Source: Aquipuribacter sp. SD81 (lineage in GTDB: Bacteria; Actinomycetota; Actinomycetes; Actinomycetales; JBBAYJ01). From it: DNA of 64,000 nucleotides. How positions within the stretch are numbered: position 1 is the first letter of the stretch; every line of letters starts with the position of its first letter. Positions 25,707-33,718 of the stretch are shown here, piece after piece. Location of the stretch: contig NZ_JBBAYJ010000014.1 of assembly GCF_037153975.1 (NCBI RefSeq), positions 42,008 through 106,007 of the forward strand, read 5' to 3'. Below the pieces are notes generated by a model. That model was not told where the DNA came from, made no database searches, and saw nothing but the letters and a program-made list of their open reading frames with translations. Position numbers and translations under genes: made by a program.

Positions 25707-27461
25707 ATGAGCCCTCCCCCGCCCGCGCAGCAGCCGCTGGCTGTGCAGGGCAGCTTCGAGGACCTCGGTCGGCCGCTGCACGAGGTGGAGTTCGTCGTCG
25801 TCGACCTCGAGACCACGGGCGGCAGCCCCGCCAGCGACGCCATCACCGAGATCGGCGCCGTGCGGGTGCGGGGCGGTGAGGTGCTCGGGGAGTTCCAGAC
25901 CCTCGTCGACCCGGGCGTGCCGGTGCCGCCGCAGATCGCGCTGCTCACCGGCATCACCAACGGCATGCTCGCGGGCCAGCCGCGGCTCGCGGCGGCGCTG
26001 CCCGCCTTCCTCGACTTCGCCGCCGGCGCGGTCCTCGTCGCCCACAACGCCCGCTTCGACACGTCGTTCCTCCGCGAGGCCTGTACCCGGCAGCAGCGCG
26101 CGTGGCCGCGTTTCGAGGTCGTCGACACGGTGCTCCTCGCACGCCGCCTCGTCACCTCCGACGAGGTGCCGAACCGCCGGCTGGCGAGCCTGGCCCGGCT
26201 GTTCCGCGCGAGCACCACGCCGGAGCACCGGGCGCTCGCCGACGCGCGCGCGACCGTCGACGTGCTCCACGGCCTGCTCGCCCGCGCCCGCGGTGTTCGC
26301 ACGGTCGAGGACCTGCTCGACTTCTGCCGCACCGACGACGGCCGCCGCGCGCGCCGCCACCTCGTCGACGGCGTGCCGGAGGCGCCGGGGGTGTACCGCT
26401 TCGTCGACCCGGGCGGGCGGGTGCTCTACGTCGGGTCGAGCCTCGACATGCGCACCCGCGTGCGCTCGTACTTCACCGCGAGCGAGAAGCGGCGCCGCAT
26501 GACGGAGATGGTGTCGGTGGCGGCGACGGTCGAGCACGTCGTGTGCGCGACCGCGCTGGAGGCGCAGGTCCGCGAGCTGCGGCTCATCGCCGAGCACCGC
26601 CCGCCGTACAACCGCCGCTCGACCCGTCCCGAGAAGGCCGCGTGGCTGAGCCTGACCGACGAGCCCGCGCCGCGGCTGTCCGTCGTGACGAAGCCGCGGG
26701 ACGGGCGCGCCGGTGTCGCCTACGTCGGGCTGTTCCCCAGTCGGTCCCGCGCCCTCGCCGCGATGGACGCCGTCCACACCGCCTTCGCGCTGCGGACGTG
26801 CACCGACCGGATCGCCCGCCGAGGCGGGCGGTCCGCGTGCGTGCGGGCGGAGATGGGCCGCTGCTCCGCCCCGTGCGTGTCCGGACCGGACGACGCGTAC
26901 GCCGCGGTGGTCGCCGACGCCCGCTCGGCGCTGGAGCAGGACCTCGCGGCCCTCGTCGAGCGGGTCATGGGGCGGGTCTCGCAGCTGTCGGAGCAGCAGC
27001 GCTACGAGGAGGCCGCCGTCGAGCGCGACCGGCTCGCCTCGCTCGTCCGCGGCCTGGACCGCGCCCAGCAGGCGGCCGCGCTCGTCCGGTGCGGCGAGCT
27101 CGTCGCTGCGGCCCCGCGGGCGGTCGGCGGCTGGGAGCTCGTGTGCGTGCGCCACGGCCGGCTCGCCGGGGCCGCGGTCGCCGGCCGCGGCGAGCCGGTC
27201 ATGCCCGTCGTCGACGCGCTCCGGGCGACCGCCGAGCACGTCGAGGCCCCGTCAGGACCCGGTTCGGCCGCGCTGCCGGAGGAGACCGGGCTGCTCGTCC
27301 GCTGGCTCGAGCAGCCGGGGGTCCGGCTCGTGCACACCGACGCGGGCTGGGCGCTGCCCGTGGGGGGCGCCGCCCGCTGGTCCCGGCTGCACCTGGTGGA
27401 GTCCGGGCGGCGCGGGCAAGGCGGGCCGTCGCTGTGGCGGGTGCCGGGCGACGAGGGCTGA
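25707..27461 (+). CDS. DEDDh 3'-5' exonuclease fused to UvrC-like GIY-YIG nuclease domain
   Basis: 584 residues from ATG 25707. Residues about 28-195 are a DnaQ-like exonuclease: FVVVDLETTGG (Asp/Glu), VAHNARFDTSFL, and the final H-x4-D in EHRALADARATVDV. About 225-310 is a GIY-YIG domain: APGVYRFVDPGGRVLYVGSS and later AQVRELRLIAEHRPPYN. About 375-470 continues UvrC-like with cysteines (SACVRAEMGRCSAPCV) and a UVR-like helix. It resembles DNA polymerase III epsilon-like/Cho-type repair proteins common in actinobacteria. The helix-hairpin-helix tail of UvrC is absent. Probable role: nucleotide excision or another DNA repair step. Confidence 0.88.
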   Translation: MSPPPPAQQPLAVQGSFEDLGRPLHEVEFVVVDLETTGGSPASDAITEIGAVRVRGGEVLGEFQTLVDPGVPVPPQIALLTGITNGMLAGQPRLAAALPAFLDFAAGAVLVAHNARFDTSFLREACTRQQRAWPRFEVVDTVLLARRLVTSDEVPNRRLASLARLFRASTTPEHRALADARATVDVLHGLLARARGVRTVEDLLDFCRTDDGRRARRHLVDGVPEAPGVYRFVDPGGRVLYVGSSLDMRTRVRSYFTASEKRRRMTEMVSVAATVEHVVCATALEAQVRELRLIAEHRPPYNRRSTRPEKAAWLSLTDEPAPRLSVVTKPRDGRAGVAYVGLFPSRSRALAAMDAVHTAFALRTCTDRIARRGGRSACVRAEMGRCSAPCVSGPDDAYAAVVADARSALEQDLAALVERVMGRVSQLSEQQRYEEAAVERDRLASLVRGLDRAQQAAALVRCGELVAAAPRAVGGWELVCVRHGRLAGAAVAGRGEPVMPVVDALRATAEHVEAPSGPGSAALPEETGLLVRWLEQPGVRLVHTDAGWALPVGGAARWSRLHLVESGRRGQGGPSLWRVPGDEG

Positions 27462-27545
27462 TGCGGGAGAGCGATGAGCGCCCCCGCTCGGGTGCGGGAT
27501 GTGCGAAGCGTCAGCGGCCACGGCACGCACAGGAGAGGATGCCGC

Positions 27546-28745
27546 GTGCCCGTGTCGACCCACGTCCCGCGGTCGCGAACCACGTGGCTTGGGGCTATCG
27601 CCATGCTCGCACTCGGCACCGTGGTCGGGGCCGTCGTCTTCACCTCGCTGAGCCGCTCCGCCTCCGGCTCCGACATCTACCTGCACCTCGGACTCGTCGC
27701 GCAGCAGCGCGACGGGGAGATCCGGCTCGGGTACACGCTCTACTACGACCTGCTCGACCTGCTGTCCGGACGGGGCGACGAGGACGCCGTCCGCCGAGCG
27801 GCCGTCACGGTGCTGGCGGTCTCCTACGGGGCGCGGCTGGCCGTCACCTGGACGCTCCTCTCCCTCCTCGCCGTCGGCACGCGGGCCCGCGTCGCCGCGA
27901 CGCTCGTCGCGGGGGTCGCCGCGCCGCTGACGCTCACCCCTCTGGCGTACTTCCACCTCGGCAAGCTGTCGCCGGTCCTCTGGCACAACTCGACCGCCGT
28001 GCTCGCCGTCCCCTTCGCGCTGCTGCTGTTCGCCTCCACCTGCCGGCTCATGACGTCCCGGGCGCCGTCGTGGGCCCTGCAGGCAGGTCAGGTCGGCCTC
28101 GTGGTCGCGAGTGCGTGGACGAAGCCCAACTACGTTCTCGCCCTGGTCCCGGCACTTGGCCTCGTAGGCCTCGGTGCCGCCCTCTCGGCCCCCCGGGGAG
28201 AGCGGGCGAAGAGGACGTACGACCTGCTCCGCCGCGTCGCACCGACGGGGCTCGCCGCCGCGGCGGTGCTCCTGCTGCAGTACGTCGGGACCTACTCGGG
28301 CCCGGGCCTCGTCATCCAGGGCGAGACCGTCCGCAACACCGTCGCCCCCTTCGCGGTGTGGGAGGTGTGGCAGACCCGGTTCGGTGTCCGGATCCTGCCG
28401 TCGCTCTTCCTCTCCGTGGTGCCGGTCGCGTTGCTCACCTACCTGGTGTGGCGCACGAGGCGCTACCGCTACCCGCTCGTGCTCGCGTGGACGAGCGTCC
28501 TCGTCGGTCTCGTGCAGTTCACCGTCCTCGCGGAGGTGCTCGACGACGGGTCCGTGCTGTTCCACGGCAACTGGGTCTGGGGGGCGCAGCTCTCGATGGC
28601 CGTGCTGTTCACGCTCTGCGTCGGCATGTTCGCCCGCGACTTCGTCACGCTGGGCCGTCGCCGGTGGGTCGCCGTCTCGCTGCTCGCGTTCCAGACGGCC
28701 ATGGGGCTGGTGTTCCTCGCGCTGATCCCCTTCGTACGCCTCTGA
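27546..28745 (+). CDS. Polytopic membrane protein, GT-C-like
   Basis: 399 residues from GTG 27546, preceded by AGGAGAGG at good distance; an ATG at 27474 in the same frame lacks such a site. About ten helices. After helix 1 the loop reads SGSDIYLHLGLVAQQRDGEIRLGYTLYY, an acidic motif like those of lipid-linked-sugar glycosyltransferases. No domain is recognised with confidence and the function is unknown. It follows the nuclease gene after 84 bp and precedes the toxin-antitoxin pair. Confidence 0.6.
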   Translation: MPVSTHVPRSRTTWLGAIAMLALGTVVGAVVFTSLSRSASGSDIYLHLGLVAQQRDGEIRLGYTLYYDLLDLLSGRGDEDAVRRAAVTVLAVSYGARLAVTWTLLSLLAVGTRARVAATLVAGVAAPLTLTPLAYFHLGKLSPVLWHNSTAVLAVPFALLLFASTCRLMTSRAPSWALQAGQVGLVVASAWTKPNYVLALVPALGLVGLGAALSAPRGERAKRTYDLLRRVAPTGLAAAAVLLLQYVGTYSGPGLVIQGETVRNTVAPFAVWEVWQTRFGVRILPSLFLSVVPVALLTYLVWRTRRYRYPLVLAWTSVLVGLVQFTVLAEVLDDGSVLFHGNWVWGAQLSMAVLFTLCVGMFARDFVTLGRRRWVAVSLLAFQTAMGLVFLALIPFVRL

Positions 28746-28785
28746 CGGCCCGACGTCGGAGCCGGGTCGACGGTGCAACACCCTT

Positions 28786-28809
28786 ACTTCTCAGTGCTAC
28801 ACTTCTCGG
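28786..28809 (+). promoter_or_regulatory. Toxin-antitoxin promoter/operator
   Basis: ACTTCTC occurs twice (28786-28792 and 28801-28807). TACACT (28798-28803) sits six bases before ATG 28810 and overlaps the second copy. This is the expected layout for an autoregulated antitoxin promoter. Confidence 0.5.
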
Positions 28810-29073
28810 ATGCCCACCACTCGACCGCGTCACTTCGTCACGGAGACTGACGAGCTGCGCGAGGCTCTGGACCTCGCTGCGCGGACGTGGCCGGACCTGA
28901 GTCGTCCCCAGCTGCTGGTCCGACTGGCCCTCGAGGGCTATGCCGCGGTGACGCTCACGGCGGACGCACGCCGTCAGCAGCGCCAGGCAGCCCTGGCGGA
29001 GCAGGCCGGCCGGCTGACGGGCGTCTTCGGCGCGGACCATCTCGCAGACCTGCGGGAGGACTGGCCCGCGTGA
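28810..29073 (+). CDS. Antitoxin of a VapBC-like pair
   Basis: 87 residues, upstream of and overlapping (GTGA) a PIN-domain gene. Residues 8-45 (HFVTETDELREALDLAARTW, then LSRPQLLVRLALEGYAAV) form two helices after a short strand. The C-terminal helix is basic and Gln-rich, ending with DHLADLREDWPA, which could wrap the toxin. No classical AbrB or Phd motif is visible. Identification rests on size, position and the operator-like repeats. Confidence 0.65.
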   Translation: MPTTRPRHFVTETDELREALDLAARTWPDLSRPQLLVRLALEGYAAVTLTADARRQQRQAALAEQAGRLTGVFGADHLADLREDWPA

Positions 29074-29459
29074 TCGTGCTCGATGCGAAGGTCCTCATCG
29101 CGGTGCTCGACACCACCGACGCGCACCACGAGCGCTCGGTGTCGCTGCTGCTCGAACGGTCCGACGAGTCGCTGTCCGCCAGCACGGTGACCCTTGCGGA
29201 GGTCCTGGTCGGTGCGGCACGGGCCGGACGGCTCGAGGATGGGGACAGCGCGCTCCGCGCCCTGGGCGTACGGGAGCTACCGCTGCCCGAGGGTTCGGCG
29301 TCCAGGCTGGCTCGGCTGCGTGCCGACACCCGCCTCAAGCTGCCGGACTGCTGCGTCCTCCTGACGGCCGAGACGCACCGCGCCATCCTCGCCACGTTCG
29401 ACGAGCGGCTCCTCGCCGTCGCGCGGCAGAAGGGCGTCCCCGTCGTGGAGCCCCTCTGA
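29070..29459 (+). CDS. PIN-domain toxin (VapC-like ribonuclease)
   Basis: 129 residues from GTG 29070. PIN acidic residues are visible: VIVLDAKVLIAVLD (Asp5), TVTLAEVLVGAARAG (conserved Glu), and LKLPDCCVLLTAE with FDERLLAVARQKG (C-terminal Asp). VapC toxins cleave tRNA or rRNA and are held by the cognate antitoxin. The GTGA overlap ensures that antitoxin is made first. It converges with trpD. Confidence 0.82.
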   Translation: MIVLDAKVLIAVLDTTDAHHERSVSLLLERSDESLSASTVTLAEVLVGAARAGRLEDGDSALRALGVRELPLPEGSASRLARLRADTRLKLPDCCVLLTAETHRAILATFDERLLAVARQKGVPVVEPL

Positions 29460-29522
29460 CGAGGCCCCACCGCACGGCGCCTACGCCCACCTGCCTGGCT
29501 CCGTGCCACCGTGACGGAGGCG

Positions 29523-30569
29523 TCAGCCCAGCCAGCTCCTCAGCACCTGCTGCGCCCGCCCGTCCACCAGCGAGGCCCGCGCCCGCTCCAGCGCCGGCTC
29601 CAGGTGGTAGGGCAGCTGCTCGGCGACGTCGGCGGCCGAGCGCTCGTCCTCGACCAGGTCGAGCGCGAGCAGGCCCGCGGCGGCGTTGAGCACGACGACG
29701 TCGGCGACCGGGCCGGTCTCGCCGCCGAGCACCGAGCGCACGACACCGGCGTTGAGGCCACGGTCCCCGCCGCGCAGGTCCGCGACCGTCGCGGGCGCCA
29801 GCCCCAGGGACTCCGCCTCGAAGCGGGTCTCCGCGACCTCGCCGCGCACCACGACCCGCACGACCGAGGGCGCGGTCGTCGTCAGCTCGTCGAGGCCGTC
29901 CTCGCCGCGCACCACGAGCGCGGTCGTGCCCCGCGAGGCCAGCACGCCCGCGATGATCCCCGCGTGCCGCTCGTCGGCGACGCCGAGCATCATCGCCGCC
30001 GGGCGCGCCGGGTTGGTGAGCGGGCCGAGGGAGTTGAATACCGTCCGGATGCCCAGCGAGCGGCGCACCGGGCCGACGTGGCGCATGGCGGGGTGGAAGC
30101 GCGGCGCGAACGCGAACGTCATGCCGTGCGCGCGGGCGTTGGACGCGACCTGCGCGGGGTCGAGCTCGAGGTCGAGGCCGAGCTCCTCGAGCACGTCGGC
30201 GGTGCCGCAGCTGGACGACGCGGCCCGGTTGCCGTGCTTGACGACCGTCGCCCCCGCCCCGGCGGCGACGACGGAGGCCATCGTCGAGATGTTGACCGTC
30301 CTGGCCCCGTCACCGCCCGTGCCGACGATGTCCAACGTCGGGCCCGGCACCGTCAGCGGCACCGCGTGCGCCAGCATCGCCTCCGCGAGCCCGCTCACCT
30401 CCGAGACCGTCTCGCCCTTGGACCGCAGCCCCACGAGCAGCCCGGCGAGGCGCGCGTCGTCGGCCTCGCCGTTCATCACCTCGTTGAGCGCCCAGCGCGT
30501 CTGGTCGCGGTCGAGGTCGTCCCGCCGGGCGAGGGTGTCGAGCACCCCCGCCCACGTCGGGACGCTCAC
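29523..30569 (-). CDS. trpD: Anthranilate phosphoribosyltransferase
   Basis: 348 residues from GTG 30569. It transfers phosphoribose from PRPP to anthranilate in tryptophan synthesis. The PRPP-binding motif GTGGDGARTVNISTMAS, the KHGNRAASSSCGTADVLEELG motif, and FAPRFHPAMRHVGPVRRSLG with TVFNSLGPLTNP are all present. The start overlaps the stop of the receiver-like gene (GTGA). No other trp genes are in this window, which is common for actinobacterial trpD. Confidence 0.95.
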   Translation of the reverse strand: MSVPTWAGVLDTLARRDDLDRDQTRWALNEVMNGEADDARLAGLLVGLRSKGETVSEVSGLAEAMLAHAVPLTVPGPTLDIVGTGGDGARTVNISTMASVVAAGAGATVVKHGNRAASSSCGTADVLEELGLDLELDPAQVASNARAHGMTFAFAPRFHPAMRHVGPVRRSLGIRTVFNSLGPLTNPARPAAMMLGVADERHAGIIAGVLASRGTTALVVRGEDGLDELTTTAPSVVRVVVRGEVAETRFEAESLGLAPATVADLRGGDRGLNAGVVRSVLGGETGPVADVVVLNAAAGLLALDLVEDERSAADVAEQLPYHLEPALERARASLVDGRAQQVLRSWLG

Positions 30570-31048
30570 GCGCCGGTCGGCGCCCCCGCCGCAGGCCCGG
30601 AGGCACGGCGACGGGCGAGCTCCGCGACGGCGTCGGCGACCGCGCGCGGGTCCAGCGGGTGCGGCACGGCGGCCTCGGCCTTGGACCACGCGGCGAGCCA
30701 CGCGTCCTGCGGGCGCCCGGTCAGCACGAGCACGGGCGGGCACTCGTAGACCTCGTCCTTGAGCTGCCGGGCGACACCGAGGCCCCCGGCGGGAGACGCC
30801 TCGCCGTCGAGCACGAGCACGTCGAAGCGCATCCGGTCGACCGCGCGCAGCAGCGCCGGCAGCGTCGCGAACTCGTGCATCTCCACGGTGCCGACGTCGG
30901 GCGCGGGACGGCGCCCGACGGCCCGGCGCACCTTGTCGCGCGTGGACCGGTCGTCGCTGTACACCCCGAGCACGAGCCGCTCCGACTGCTGCTTCGCGGC
31001 CGGGGAGGGCGCGGCCTCCGCGGTGCCGGACGAGGAGACGCTGCTCAT
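30566..31048 (-). CDS. Receiver-like protein lacking the conserved lysine
   Basis: 160 residues from ATG 31048. A single receiver fold: acidic pair in YSDDRSTRDKV, a possible phosphoacceptor Asp in VLVLDGEASPAGG, and the Thr position LVLTGRPQD. The usual Lys-Pro near the end is replaced by PHPLDP. There is no output domain. It is probably a pseudo-receiver or single-domain signalling protein. It overlaps trpD by 4 bp and is divergent from the cytochrome oxidase operon. TAGATT seven bases upstream suggests a leaderless transcript. Confidence 0.75.
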   Translation of the reverse strand: MSSVSSSGTAEAAPSPAAKQQSERLVLGVYSDDRSTRDKVRRAVGRRPAPDVGTVEMHEFATLPALLRAVDRMRFDVLVLDGEASPAGGLGVARQLKDEVYECPPVLVLTGRPQDAWLAAWSKAEAAVPHPLDPRAVADAVAELARRRASGPAAGAPTGA

Positions 31049-31055
31049 GGGCGGG

Positions 31056-31159
31056 AATCTACCGGGCCGCTCGCCCGTTACCGGTCCGGGACCGCTGCGC
31101 GACCGCCCGCGCCCCGACGGCGGGGTGCCCTCTCCTTCTGCGCGCCCCTCGACTAACCT
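31056..31159. promoter_or_regulatory. Divergent leaderless-type promoters (receiver / ctaE)
   Basis: Minus strand TAGATT (31061-31056) lies seven bases before ATG 31048. Plus strand TAACCT (31154-31159) lies six bases before GTG 31166. Confidence 0.45.
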
Positions 31160-31165
31160 GCCCCT

Positions 31166-31798
31166 GTGGCAGCAGCAACGGCAGTGGGCACGGGTGCCCC
31201 GGCGGCGGTCAACCGCCCGAATCTCACCTCGGTCGGCACCATCGTGTGGCTGTCCAGCGAGCTCATGTTCTTCGCGGCCCTGTTCGCGATGTTCTTCACG
31301 CTGGGCTCGATCCGCCCCGCCGAGTACGACGCGGGCCAGGCGATGCTCAACATCCCCTTCGCCACCGTGAACTGCCTGATCCTCGTGTCGAGCTCGGTCA
31401 CGTGCCAGTTCGGCGTGTTCGCCGCCGAGCGCTTCCAGCCCGCCCGGACCGGCCGGTTCTTCCAGATCGCCCAGTGGGGCATGCGCGAGTGGTACGTGCT
31501 GACGTTCCTCCTCGGCGCGGTCTTCGTCTCGGGCCAGGTCTACGAGTACGCCGAGCTCGTGCACGAGGGGCTGACGATGGCCTCCTCGCCGTTCGGCTCC
31601 ACCTTCTACCTGACGACGGGCTTCCACGGCCTGCACGTGACGGGCGGCCTGCTCGCCTTCCTCATCGTCATCGCCCGCACCTTCGCGGCCAAGCGCTTCG
31701 GTCACCACGAGGAGACCGCGGCCGTCGTGACGTCGTACTACTGGCACTTCGTCGACGTCGTCTGGATCGCGCTCTTCATCTCCGTCTACTTCACCTGA
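31166..31798 (+). CDS. ctaE: Cytochrome c oxidase subunit III (aa3 type)
   Basis: 210 residues from GTG 31166. Five hydrophobic segments, with [60 protein letters not shown] and the C-terminal [14 protein letters not shown], the standard subunit III signature. It is part of the terminal oxidase that joins bc1 in one supercomplex in actinobacteria. qcrC starts 14 bp downstream, as is usual. Confidence 0.96.
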   Translation: MAAATAVGTGAPAAVNRPNLTSVGTIVWLSSELMFFAALFAMFFTLGSIRPAEYDAGQAMLNIPFATVNCLILVSSSVTCQFGVFAAERFQPARTGRFFQIAQWGMREWYVLTFLLGAVFVSGQVYEYAELVHEGLTMASSPFGSTFYLTTGFHGLHVTGGLLAFLIVIARTFAAKRFGHHEETAAVVTSYYWHFVDVVWIALFISVYFT

Positions 31799-31811
31799 GG
31801 GGTCTGACCAC

Positions 31812-32621
31812 GTGAACGCAGTCATGCGGCACCGCCGGCACCCGCTGGCGCTCGTCGTCGTCCTGCTGGGGGCGCTCCTCGTGGCCGGCATGGCGTACGC
31901 GGCCGTGTCCCCCACCCGGGCCGAGGCCTCCCCCGCGTGGGGCGAGGACGAGGTGGCGCTGGGCCAGGAGCTCTTTCTCGCCAACTGCGCGAGCTGTCAC
32001 GGCATCGACGGCGCGGGCTCCTTCCAGGGTGCCGACGAGACGCAGGCCGGCCCCTCCCTCATCGGCGTCGGCGCCGCAGCCGTCGACTTCCAGGTCGGCA
32101 CCGGCCGCATGCCCGCGCAGGCCTCGGGCCCGCAGGTCCCCAAGCGCGAGCCGCAGTTCAGCGGCGAGGAGGTCCGCGCCCTCGCCGCGTACGTCGCGAC
32201 GGCCTTCGGGCCCGGCCCGAGCATCCCCGAGGCGCGCTTTCTCGACCCCGAGAACGGTGACGTCGCGGAGGGCGCCGAGCTGTTCCGCGTCAACTGCGCG
32301 ATGTGCCACAACTTCGCCGGGGCCGGCGGCGCCCTCACCCGCGGCAAGTACGCGCCGGCGCTGGAGGGCGTCGAGCCGGTCCACGTCTACGAGGCGATGG
32401 TCACGGGGCCGCAGTCGATGCCCGTCTTCAGCGACGCGACCCTCACCCCGCAGCAGAAGAACGACATCATCGCGTGGCTCGCCTACCTCGAGGACACCCC
32501 GGCGCCCGGCGGGCTGTCGCTGGGCTCGCTCGGTCCCGTGGGCGACGGCCTGTTCCTGTGGGTCGCCGGCCTCGGCGCCCTGATCGGGTGTGCGATCTGG
32601 CTGGGGGCCAAGGCACGATGA
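31812..32621 (+). CDS. qcrC: Dihaem cytochrome c subunit of the bc1 complex
   Basis: 269 residues. N-terminal membrane helix (about 10-31), two CxxCH haem sites (NCASCH about 58-63; NCAMCH about 160-165), and a C-terminal helix (about 244-265) that anchors the protein. It replaces soluble cytochrome c by linking bc1 to the oxidase. Its ATGA overlap with qcrA couples translation. Confidence 0.96.
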   Translation: MNAVMRHRRHPLALVVVLLGALLVAGMAYAAVSPTRAEASPAWGEDEVALGQELFLANCASCHGIDGAGSFQGADETQAGPSLIGVGAAAVDFQVGTGRMPAQASGPQVPKREPQFSGEEVRALAAYVATAFGPGPSIPEARFLDPENGDVAEGAELFRVNCAMCHNFAGAGGALTRGKYAPALEGVEPVHVYEAMVTGPQSMPVFSDATLTPQQKNDIIAWLAYLEDTPAPGGLSLGSLGPVGDGLFLWVAGLGALIGCAIWLGAKAR

Positions 32622-33718
32622 GCGGAGACATGAGCAGCAACCACGACCTCACCCCGGCCACGTCGAGCGCGCCCGCGCACGGCGACGCCAGCACGGACGT
32701 CGCACGCCGCGAGAGCGGGCCGCTGCCGGAGCGCTTCGAGAACCCCGGCCTGCCGCCGCACGTCGACCGGCTCGCCGACACCGACCCGAAGGCCGCGAAG
32801 CGCGCGGAGCGGCAGGTCGCGTTCCTCTTCCTGCTGTCGATCGTCGGCACGGTCCTCACGATCACCGCGTACTTCGCCATCCCGCTGCGGGACCAGAGCG
32901 AGGAGCAGATCCTCTTCTGGTCCAACCTGCTGCTCGGCCTCGGCATCGCCTTCGCCCTCGGCGGCATCGGCTTCGGCGCCGTGCACTGGGCGAAGACCCT
33001 CATGCCGGACCACGAGGTCGTCGAGGAGCGCCACTCCATCGACGGCACGCCGGAGGAGCAGGCCGACGCCGCGCAGATCCTCCGCGACGGCGTCGGCGAG
33101 TCCGGCATCGGGCGTCGCCCGCTCATCCGCAACACGCTCATCGGCGCCGCGGCCCTCGCGCCGCTGCCGGCCGTGCTCCTGCTCAAGGACACCGGCCCGA
33201 ACCCCGAGGGCGTGCTCGCCGAGACGATCTGGACGGGCGGCACCCGCCTCGTCACCGACCCGACGGGTGACCCGATCCGGGCCACGGACCTCGTCGTCGG
33301 CCAGGTCGTGCACGTGCAGCCGGCCGGCATCGAGGAGGCGGACCACTTCCTCGACGAGAAGGCGAAGGCCGCCGTGCTCCTCATCCGCCTGGAGCCCGAG
33401 GAGGTCGCCCCCGAGGCGGTCGAGGGCTCCTACGGCGGCATCGTCGCCTACTCGAAGATCTGCACCCACATGGGCTGCCCGGTCGCGCTGTACGAGCAGC
33501 AGACCCACCACCTGCTGTGCCCGTGCCACCAGACCACGTTCGACGTGCTCCAGAACTGCAAGGTCATCTTCGGGCCAGGCAAGCGGCCCCTCCCCCAGCT
33601 GCCCATCTCCGTCGACGACGAGGGATACTTGGTGGCGACCGACGGTTTCGACGGCACCGTCGGGCCGAGCTACTGGGAGCTCGAGCGCGACCGCACACGG
33701 ATCGAGGAGGAGGCCTGA
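32618..33718 (+). CDS. qcrA: Rieske iron-sulfur subunit of the bc1 complex
   Basis: 366 residues from ATG 32618. A hydrophilic N-terminus, then three membrane helices (about 70-90, 103-125, 165-185), as typical of actinobacterial QcrA. The Rieske fold carries CTHMGC and CPCHQTTFDV, which bind the 2Fe-2S cluster. It transfers electrons from quinol to the dihaem subunit. Overlaps exist at both ends (ATGA; TGATG). Confidence 0.96.
   Translation: MSGDMSSNHDLTPATSSAPAHGDASTDVARRESGPLPERFENPGLPPHVDRLADTDPKAAKRAERQVAFLFLLSIVGTVLTITAYFAIPLRDQSEEQILFWSNLLLGLGIAFALGGIGFGAVHWAKTLMPDHEVVEERHSIDGTPEEQADAAQILRDGVGESGIGRRPLIRNTLIGAAALAPLPAVLLLKDTGPNPEGVLAETIWTGGTRLVTDPTGDPIRATDLVVGQVVHVQPAGIEEADHFLDEKAKAAVLLIRLEPEEVAPEAVEGSYGGIVAYSKICTHMGCPVALYEQQTHHLLCPCHQTTFDVLQNCKVIFGPGKRPLPQLPISVDDEGYLVATDGFDGTVGPSYWELERDRTRIEEEA

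Noticed and set aside
29460..29522. Bidirectional terminator between the PIN toxin and trpD
   Set aside because: Only a 6-bp CTCCGT/ACGGAG stem with a 9-base loop is present; too weak to call.
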